A stretch of DNA of 64,000 nt, taken from NCBI GenBank assembly GCA_026712715.1, contig JAPOPW010000010.1:1-64000 (forward strand), in the 5' to 3' direction. The translations under genes were made by a program, and so were the position numbers. The notes under the pieces are model-generated. The model searched no databases. It was not told the origin of the DNA and worked only from the letters and a program-made list of their open reading frames with translations. Shown here piece by piece: positions 58,428-64,000 of this stretch. The DNA comes from Immundisolibacterales bacterium. Its GTDB lineage: Bacteria; Pseudomonadota; Gammaproteobacteria; HK1. Positions within the stretch are counted from its first letter, which is position 1; every line of letters begins with the position of its first letter.

Positions 58428-60020
58428 ATGAAGACCCTCGAGATTTCACCGCAGGAGCTGCATGCGCTCCTCCTCGGCACCGACGAGCTCGCCCTCCTGG
58501 ACCTCCGCGAGCAGGGCGCGTTCGGCGAGAGCCACCTCCTCTACGCCTCGTGCCTGCCCCTCAGCCGGCTCGAGCTCCGGGTGGAGCGGCTCGTCCCGCG
58601 GCGGAGCGTTCCGGTCGTCCTCTGCGACGGTGGGGAGGGGCTCGCCGAGCGCGGCGCGACGAAGTTTGCCGCGCTCGGATACACGAACGTTCGCGTGCTC
58701 GCGGGCGGGGTGCCGGCGTGGCAGGCGGCCGGCTACACCGCGTTCTCCGGCATCAACGTCCCGAGCAAGGCGTTCGGCGAGTACGTCGAGCACGAGTTCG
58801 AGACTCCCTCGATCTCCGCCGAGGAGCTCAAGGCGATGATGGACGGGGGCGAGTCTCTCGTGGTGCTCGACAGCCGGCCGATGGACGAGTTCCGGGCGAT
58901 GAGCATTCCGGGCGGGATCTGTTGCCCCGGGGCGGAGCTCGTGCACCGGGTGGGAGACGCCGCGCCGGAGCCCGGCACGACCGTGGTGGTGAACTGCGCG
59001 GGCCGCACCCGCAGCATCATCGGGGCGCAGTCCCTCATCAACGCCGGCATCCCGAACCGGGTGACCGCGCTTCGCAACGGCACCATGGGATGGCACCTCT
59101 CGGGCTACGAGCTCGCCCGCGGCCGGGAGGACCGCCCCCCTCCCCGCGGCGAAGGGTGGCGCGCGGGATCGGCGCGGGCGGCCGAGCGGCTGGCCGATCG
59201 TTTCGGGGTCGAGTACGTGGATGCCGCGCCCCTCGCCGCGTGGCGGGCCGAAGCGGACGCGCGGTCCCTCTTCATCTTCGACGTGCGAAGCCCCGAGGAG
59301 TACCGCGAGGGTCACGTCGCGGACGCGGTCCACGCCGCGGGCGGACAGCTCGTGCAGGCGACGGACGAGTACATCGGCACCCTCGGCGCGCGGGTCGCCC
59401 TCGTCGACGACGACGGAGTGCGTGCGACTCTCACTGCGTCGTGGCTCCGACAGATGGGGTGGGATGCGTACGTCGTTCGGGGCGCCCTCGAGGCGGAGGA
59501 GCTCGTCTCCGGGCCGGGTCCGGCCGCGCGACCGGCCGGGGCCTTCCCCGCCGCGCTCATCAAGGCAAGCGTGCTCGCGATCGGGATCGAGGGCGATAGC
59601 GTCCTCGTCGTCGACCTCGCGGACAGCCGCACCTTTCGGCGCGGCCACCTCCCGGGGGCCTGGCACGCGGTGCGGGCGGACCTGCCCGAGCGCCTTGCCT
59701 CCCTGCCGCGCCGCCACGTCACCGTGCTGACCTCGCCCGACGGGATGCTCGCCGCCCTCGCCGCCCGGGACCTGGGGGGCGGGGTGTCGGTCCTCGACGG
59801 CGGGACCGCCGCCTGGAGCGCCGCCGGGCTCGAGCTCGTGGCCGGCGAGGGGGAACGGATCGCCGACGACGTCAACGACGTCTGGCTCCGGCCCTACGAC
59901 CGCGGCACCGGCGTCGAGGACGCAATGCAGGCATACCTCGACTGGGAGATCGACCTCGTGGCCCAGCTCGAGCGCGACGGCACCGCCCGCTTCGGCCCCT
60001 TCCGCATGGCTAGCTGCTAG
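58428..60020 (+). CDS. Protein with four tandem rhodanese domains
   Basis: A 530-residue protein. Domain 1 (about 1-105) has C66 in the active loop, domain 2 (about 125-230) has C190 in VVNCAGRTRS. Domain 3 (about 260-360) has Asp and domain 4 (about 375-475) Thr/Ser where Cys should be. So two active and two inactive sulfurtransferase units alternate as pairs. Family members of this make-up are found next to cysteine/thiol enzymes and are thought to carry persulfide sulfur. The tail (475-530) is not rhodanese and has WLRPYDRGTGVEDAMQAYLD. It is 173 nt after the C-S lyase gene. Confidence 0.9.
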   Translation: MKTLEISPQELHALLLGTDELALLDLREQGAFGESHLLYASCLPLSRLELRVERLVPRRSVPVVLCDGGEGLAERGATKFAALGYTNVRVLAGGVPAWQAAGYTAFSGINVPSKAFGEYVEHEFETPSISAEELKAMMDGGESLVVLDSRPMDEFRAMSIPGGICCPGAELVHRVGDAAPEPGTTVVVNCAGRTRSIIGAQSLINAGIPNRVTALRNGTMGWHLSGYELARGREDRPPPRGEGWRAGSARAAERLADRFGVEYVDAAPLAAWRAEADARSLFIFDVRSPEEYREGHVADAVHAAGGQLVQATDEYIGTLGARVALVDDDGVRATLTASWLRQMGWDAYVVRGALEAEELVSGPGPAARPAGAFPAALIKASVLAIGIEGDSVLVVDLADSRTFRRGHLPGAWHAVRADLPERLASLPRRHVTVLTSPDGMLAALAARDLGGGVSVLDGGTAAWSAAGLELVAGEGERIADDVNDVWLRPYDRGTGVEDAMQAYLDWEIDLVAQLERDGTARFGPFRMASC

Positions 60021-60107
60021 GCTTGGCAGTCACCATGTTCCATCCTCCGACGGAGCGGAAGATGGACGGTCTCTCGTTCACTGATGCCGGTCAGGAGGCG
60101 AAGCGTC

Positions 60108-60362
60108 ATGGACCAGTTTTCGAAGAGCTCCTCGGGGCTCCTGGAACGAATCACGACCCATCCGGACATCTGTCACGGGAAACCGTGCATCCGTGGCCTG
60201 AGATATCCGGTCGACATGATTCTCGAGCTGCTGAGCGCCGGAATGAGCAACGAGGAGATCCTTGCGGACTATTCCGATCTGGAGCGGGATGACATTCTGG
60301 CTGCCCTGGCCTTCGCCGTTCGCCTGAGCCAGATGAAGCGGGTCCAGGCCGTCAGGGGATGA
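60108..60362 (+). CDS. DUF433 antitoxin-like protein
   Basis: An 84-residue DUF433 protein: ERITTHPDICHGKPCIRGLR, then ELLSAGMSNEEILADYSDLE. DUF433 proteins have a VapB-like winged HTH and are usually paired with DUF5615 PIN-like nucleases. AGGAGG lies before the ATG at 60108. The stop overlaps the next start (ATGA). It should act as antitoxin and autorepressor (inference from family). Confidence 0.9.
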   Translation: MDQFSKSSSGLLERITTHPDICHGKPCIRGLRYPVDMILELLSAGMSNEEILADYSDLERDDILAALAFAVRLSQMKRVQAVRG

Positions 60363-60712
60363 GGTTCCCGGTCGATGCGCAGCTTCCCCGGCGGTTGGCG
60401 CACCGGCTTCGAAGCGAAGGACACGATGCCGTCCATGCGATGGACCTTCCGGAGGGGAACCGCACCGGAGATTCCGAGCTCAATGCTGTCTCCCTGCGCG
60501 AACGACGAACCGTCATCACCAAGGATGAAGACTTCGTCGATTCCTTTCTCTTGCTGAGCGAGCCGCACAAGCTCTTCCTGATCGCTACCGGCAACATCGG
60601 CAACCGGGAGCTCGAAAACCTGTTTCGGGACAACCAGGAGCACGTCGTCCCGGCCCTCGACGACTACGATTTCGTGGAGCTCGATCGCACCTCGCTCATT
60701 TGCCATCGATGA
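60359..60712 (+). CDS. DUF5615 PIN-like toxin
   Basis: A 117-residue PIN-like (Mut7-C-related) protein. Acidic residues are in FPVDAQLP (Asp6), the early Asp near GHDAVHAMDLP, and TKDEDF. LFLIATGNIGN is typical of DUF5615. It is encoded 4 nt overlapping with the DUF433 gene, forming a toxin-antitoxin-like module. The ATG of the FG-GAP gene overlaps its stop, so three genes may be co-translated. Confidence 0.88.
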   Translation: MRFPVDAQLPRRLAHRLRSEGHDAVHAMDLPEGNRTGDSELNAVSLRERRTVITKDEDFVDSFLLLSEPHKLFLIATGNIGNRELENLFRDNQEHVVPALDDYDFVELDRTSLICHR

Positions 60713-62481
60713 ACCCGTCGGGGTTCCTGCAGCGGGTATTCCGGTTCCATCGCGGTTGGGAGGGGAGCCGTCTGGTGTCCCGGGTATCGGGAGCGGGGCT
60801 GACGGGGTGGCTCCTGGCGGGCGGCCTTGCCGGTGCCGTCATCGACGGTGGGGCACGGGCGGCGGGCGGCGCGGAAGAAGCGTCGGGTGCGGCTCTCGCT
60901 GCCTTGTGGTGCGGCGGTTGTCATGCGGTGCCCGACCCCGCCGCCCTCGACCGCGCGACCTGGACCCGCAACGTGCTCCCGGAGATGGGGGCGCGGCTCG
61001 GGATCTTCGACTTCCGGGGGCGGCGTTGGCGGCCGGACCCGAGCCTTCCGGCCGGCACGTACCCGGCGGAGCCGCTCCTCCCGCTCGCCGACTGGGCGCA
61101 AGTCTTCGATCACTACCGGGACGGGGCGCCCGCCGAACGCCTGCCCGCCGCTCCGCCACCGGAGCGGACCACCGGGCGGTTCGCGGTGCGGCTGCCCCCT
61201 CCACGTACGGACGGCGAGCCCGCCGCGGTCACCGCCGTCCAGGTCGACGAGGCGGCGGGGCTCGTCCTCGTCGGCGACGCCGCGGGCCGCCGGGTGCGGG
61301 TCCACGACCGCGCCCTCCGGCCGGTGGCGGACGTGCCGGTCGATTCTCCGCCCGTGCACTTCGCTCCCCTCGGGGGTCGTGCCTGGCTCGTCACCCTGAT
61401 CGGCTCCCTCGCCCCCGGCGACGAGTCCCGCGGCGGCGTCGTCCGCCTCGATCCGCCGGGAGCGAAAGGGGAAAACTGGCGGGTGACGCGCCTCCTTCGG
61501 CGGCTCCCGCGGCCGGTCCGGACCCTCGCCGCGGACCTCGACCGCGACGGCCTCCGTGACCTCGTCGTCGCCGGCTTCGGTCATGCGCGGGGGAGCGTAA
61601 CCCTCCACCTCGCCCGGCCCGGGAGCCGGTTCGAGGCCCTGACCCTGCTCGGGGAGCCGGGGGCGGTCTCCCTCGCTCTCCGCCAGGGCGACCTCTACGC
61701 CCTGATGGCGCAGGGCGACGAGCGCATCCTGCGGTTCCCGGCCGCGGCGCTCGCCCGTCTCGCCGCCCCGGGGGGTGGGACCGCGCGGGAGGCGTCCATG
61801 TCCATGTCCACGTCGCGGTCGTCGGCCGCCGACGCGGAGCGGAGTTCGTTCCGGGCAGGCGGAGCGGCGCCGATCGTCATCCGGCGATTCCCGCCCGAGC
61901 GCGGGTCGAGCTCGATGCGGGTGCTCGACTTCGACGGCGACGGCGCCGCCGATCTCCTCGTGACGGCCGGGGACAACGCCGACTTCACCCCCGTCTTCAA
62001 GCGCGGCCACGGCATCCGGCTCTACCTCGGGGATGGCCGCGGCGGCTTTCGCCTCGCCCTCTTTCATCGCCTCGACGGCGCCTACGGGGCGGTGGCGGAG
62101 GACTTCGACGGGGACGGGGACCGGGACATCGCGGCCGTCGCGTGGTTCGCGGACCATTCGCAGGGACCCGACCGGGCGGCCGGCTTCGTTTATCTCGAGA
62201 ACCGCGGCCCGGCCGGGTTCCGGGCCGCCCGGGTCCCCGGGCTCGAGCGCCTCGGGCGCTTCGCGGTCATCGCGTCGGGCGACGTGAACGGCGACGGGAC
62301 CCCCGACATCGTGCTCGGCAACCTCGCGTACGGAGCGCCCGGTCCGGGGCCCCCGGCGCCCGCCCTCACGCGGGCCTGGGCGGCGGGGCCGCGGTTCGTG
62401 GTCCTCGAGTCGCGCCCCGGGTCTTCGGGTCCCCCCGGCCGGGATTCGCCCGGTCGGAATCCACCCGATCAGGATCCGTAG
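60709..62481 (+). CDS. c-heme motif and FG-GAP/VCBS repeat protein
   Basis: A 590-residue protein probably exported: a hydrophobic stretch at about 29-44 (AGLTGWLLAGGLAGAV) precedes a single heme-c motif (C68, C71, H72 in CGGCH). The rest has FG-GAP-like calcium repeats: ADLDRDGLRDLVV, LDFDGDGAADLLV, EDFDGDGDRDIAA and GDVNGDGTPDIVL. It is likely a periplasmic or surface beta-propeller cytochrome; partners are unknown. Start overlaps the DUF5615 stop; no strong ribosome site of its own. The 3' end overlaps that of the convergent TRAP gene by 13 nt. Confidence 0.8.
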   Translation: MNPSGFLQRVFRFHRGWEGSRLVSRVSGAGLTGWLLAGGLAGAVIDGGARAAGGAEEASGAALAALWCGGCHAVPDPAALDRATWTRNVLPEMGARLGIFDFRGRRWRPDPSLPAGTYPAEPLLPLADWAQVFDHYRDGAPAERLPAAPPPERTTGRFAVRLPPPRTDGEPAAVTAVQVDEAAGLVLVGDAAGRRVRVHDRALRPVADVPVDSPPVHFAPLGGRAWLVTLIGSLAPGDESRGGVVRLDPPGAKGENWRVTRLLRRLPRPVRTLAADLDRDGLRDLVVAGFGHARGSVTLHLARPGSRFEALTLLGEPGAVSLALRQGDLYALMAQGDERILRFPAAALARLAAPGGGTAREASMSMSTSRSSAADAERSSFRAGGAAPIVIRRFPPERGSSSMRVLDFDGDGAADLLVTAGDNADFTPVFKRGHGIRLYLGDGRGGFRLALFHRLDGAYGAVAEDFDGDGDRDIAAVAWFADHSQGPDRAAGFVYLENRGPAGFRAARVPGLERLGRFAVIASGDVNGDGTPDIVLGNLAYGAPGPGPPAPALTRAWAAGPRFVVLESRPGSSGPPGRDSPGRNPPDQDP

Positions 62482-63752
62482 ACGAGGCGCGGCAGGAACA
62501 GGACGAGATCCGGAAACAGGGCGAGGATGGTCAGGAGGACGAGGATGGAGAGGATGAAGGGGAGCGACTCGCGGACGTACTGATCGGTCTTGACGTTCAG
62601 CAGTCCGCATACCGTGTACATGATGACTCCGACCGGCGGGGTCATGCTCCCGAGCCCGACCAGGATCACCATGAGAATGCCGAAGTGGACGTCGTCGATG
62701 CCGAGCTGGCGCACGATGGGGACCAGGATCGGGGTGAGGAGCAGGACCATGACGGTGCTCTCCACGAACATCCCCGCGATGACGAGGAAGCCGAGGAGGA
62801 GGAACAGCACCATCACCGGGTTCTCGGACAGACCCGCGATGAACGCGGCCATGTTCTGCGGCACCTGCTCCACGATGATCGCGAAGCCGAGCATGGCCGA
62901 GAGCATGAGGATCAGCATGATCATGCCGATGTCGGTGACCGCCCGGCCGAGCAGACCGGGAAGCTCGGAGACCTCGAGCTCCCGGTGGGCGAAGAAGCCG
63001 ACGAGGAGCGCGTAGACCACCGCGAAGGCCCCCGCCTCGGAGGGGGTGAAGAGCCCGAAGCGGATCCCGACGATCAGCCAAACCGGGAAGACGAGGGCGT
63101 ACTTCGCGTCGTTCATGGCCCGCAGCACCTCCCGCCATCCGGGCGGCGCGTCGAGCTCGCCCCGGTAGCCGCGCCGGCGCGAGATGAGGTAGGTGGGACC
63201 CATCAGGATCGCGGTCATGAGGATCCCGGGCACGACCCCGGCGACGAACAGCCGGCCGACCGACACCTGGCCGATGAAGCCGTAGAGGATGAGTCCGATG
63301 CTCGGCGGAATGGTGGAGGTGATGAGGGAGCTGAGCGCGATGACCGCCGCCGTGAAGCCTCCCGCGTAGCCGTGCCGCCGCATGGTGGGTCCGAGGATGC
63401 GGGCTTCCATCGAGGCGTCCGCGACCGAGGAACCCGAGATCCCGCCCATGAGGGCGCTCAGCACGATGCTCGTGTGCGCGAGCCCTCCCGCCATCCATCC
63501 GGTGAGGGCGGAGGCGAAGACGAGCAGGCGCCGGGTAATCCCGGTCGCGTTCATCAGGTGCCCGGCGAGCACGAACAGGGGCACCGCGAGCAGCGGGAAG
63601 CTCTGGGTCGAGGAGATGATCCGCTGGGCGCTGATCGAGGCGGGGAAGTTGGGGTCGGTCACAAAGAACGTGAATCCCGCGATCCCGATGGCGAATCCGA
63701 GCGGCATCCCGATCAACAGAAGGACCAGGAAGATCAGGGTGATGAGGATCAT
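62469..63752 (-). CDS. dctM: TRAP transporter large permease (DctM-type)
   Basis: A 427-residue inner-membrane protein with about 12 helices of the DctM family: the start MPLGFAIGIAGFTFFV, GGISGSSVADASMEARILGP, FTPSEAGAFAVVYALLVG, and GLGSMTPPVGVIMYTVCGLL. It imports an organic acid by sodium-driven transport with the small permease and a periplasmic binding protein. The ATG overlaps the small-permease stop as ATGA. The binding-protein gene is not in the window and presumably lies to the right. Confidence 0.92.
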   Translation of the reverse strand: MILITLIFLVLLLIGMPLGFAIGIAGFTFFVTDPNFPASISAQRIISSTQSFPLLAVPLFVLAGHLMNATGITRRLLVFASALTGWMAGGLAHTSIVLSALMGGISGSSVADASMEARILGPTMRRHGYAGGFTAAVIALSSLITSTIPPSIGLILYGFIGQVSVGRLFVAGVVPGILMTAILMGPTYLISRRRGYRGELDAPPGWREVLRAMNDAKYALVFPVWLIVGIRFGLFTPSEAGAFAVVYALLVGFFAHRELEVSELPGLLGRAVTDIGMIMLILMLSAMLGFAIIVEQVPQNMAAFIAGLSENPVMVLFLLLGFLVIAGMFVESTVMVLLLTPILVPIVRQLGIDDVHFGILMVILVGLGSMTPPVGVIMYTVCGLLNVKTDQYVRESLPFILSILVLLTILALFPDLVLFLPRLVYGS

Positions 63753-64000
63753 GGCGGCCCGCCTCCGGCCCGGGTCGGGCCACGATCCCCGGGCCCGCCC
63801 CTCCTCGTGTCCGCATCGTCGTCTCGCGATGATGAGGACTCGCTTTGGGAGTCCCCATCTTCTTCCCGGCCTTCAACCCGACTCTCGCGGCTCCCGTCAC
63901 CTCCGTCCGGGCCGCCCCGGAGCAGGGCCGCGATCCTTCCCGTGGTGGTCAGCAGCAAGAGCGCCGCCCCGAGGGGCGCCGCGACGGTGGCGAAGGCGAA
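63749..64000 (-). CDS. dctQ: TRAP transporter small permease (DctQ-type), 5' part off the window
   Basis: The 3' part of a gene running off the right edge; about 83 codons are visible. The first visible residues FAFATVAAPLGAALLLLTTT look like the last membrane helix of a DctQ small permease. A 55-residue hydrophilic Gly/Ser/Asp/Arg-rich tail follows (from RGGPDGGDG), unusual for the family, which generally ends soon after the helix. Overlap with dctM (ATGA) supports the call. Confidence 0.75.
   Translation of the reverse strand, partial: FAFATVAAPLGAALLLLTTTGRIAALLRGGPDGGDGSRESRVEGREEDGDSQSESSSSRDDDADTRRGGPGDRGPTRAGGGPP

Noticed and set aside
1-64000. tRNA, rRNA, CRISPR array or riboswitch
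   Set aside because: No cloverleaf with TTC-type T-loop, rRNA-like stretch, regular repeat-spacer array or known riboswitch core was recognised by eye; a covariance-model search would settle this.

Overview
This 64 kb window is very GC-rich (roughly 70% by eye) and gene-dense. GTG and TTG starts and 4-nt stop/start overlaps are common. A Tat-exported PhoX phosphatase, a TRAP transporter, a LivGHMF-type ABC system, TldD/PmbA, glutaryl-CoA dehydrogenase and TcuA together suggest a heterotrophic Gram-negative proteobacterium. The class (alpha is my first guess, gamma possible) cannot be fixed from this sequence. No rRNA, tRNA or CRISPR array was seen.

Layout. 1-905: the end of an IS66-like element next to a decayed ATPase/DUF4143 gene. 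1066-6077: a small catabolic set (beta-hydroxyacid dehydrogenase, SDR, Asp-box propeller, HpaI-type aldolase, class II aldolase). 6124-18150: the most unusual locus, a free acyl carrier protein and an alpha/beta hydrolase facing a 3,512-residue type I polyketide synthase. The synthase has one complete reducing, methylating module (KS-AT-DH-MT-ER-KR-ACP) followed by a KS joined to a degenerate AT; the protein then stops with no ACP or thioesterase. 18463-28447: an NCS2 permease with an extra C-terminal domain, then an acyl-CoA synthetase and a five-gene branched-chain-type ABC importer. 28771-32029: PhoX, a strong terminator, a hicBA module whose toxin gene carries a nonsense codon, and a PhyH dioxygenase. 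32130-39538: a molybdenum hydroxylase (large subunit plus a fused FAD/2Fe-2S/CoxG subunit) and tldD-pmbA.

39791-42561: amidohydrolase, AHL-lactonase-like enzyme and an unknown protein. 42689-44813: an HhH-like protein and a LysR regulator. 45251-50213: a 2-oxoacid:ferredoxin oxidoreductase (beta and gamma-alpha subunits) with a GltD-like Fe-S flavoprotein, probably one redox unit. 50373-53696: biotin carrier, FMN 2-hydroxyacid oxidase, a Lrp/AsnC-ligand-domain protein and glutaryl-CoA dehydrogenase. 53749-54467: a HEPN/MNT pair. 54664-62481: a voltage-gated cation channel with a calcium-channel-like filter, TcuA-like flavoprotein, a PatB-type C-S lyase, a four-domain rhodanese protein, a DUF433/DUF5615 pair and a c-heme/FG-GAP protein. 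62469-64000: TRAP large permease and the end of the small permease, running off the right edge.

The locus most likely to be a little-described system is the polyketide synthase with its trans-encoded ACP and atypical hydrolase. Smaller points are a dead hicA toxin, a remnant of a second coxL-like 3' end, the TLEDWTD channel filter and a molybdenum hydroxylase fusion. All functional statements are inferred from sequence reading; no database search was run.
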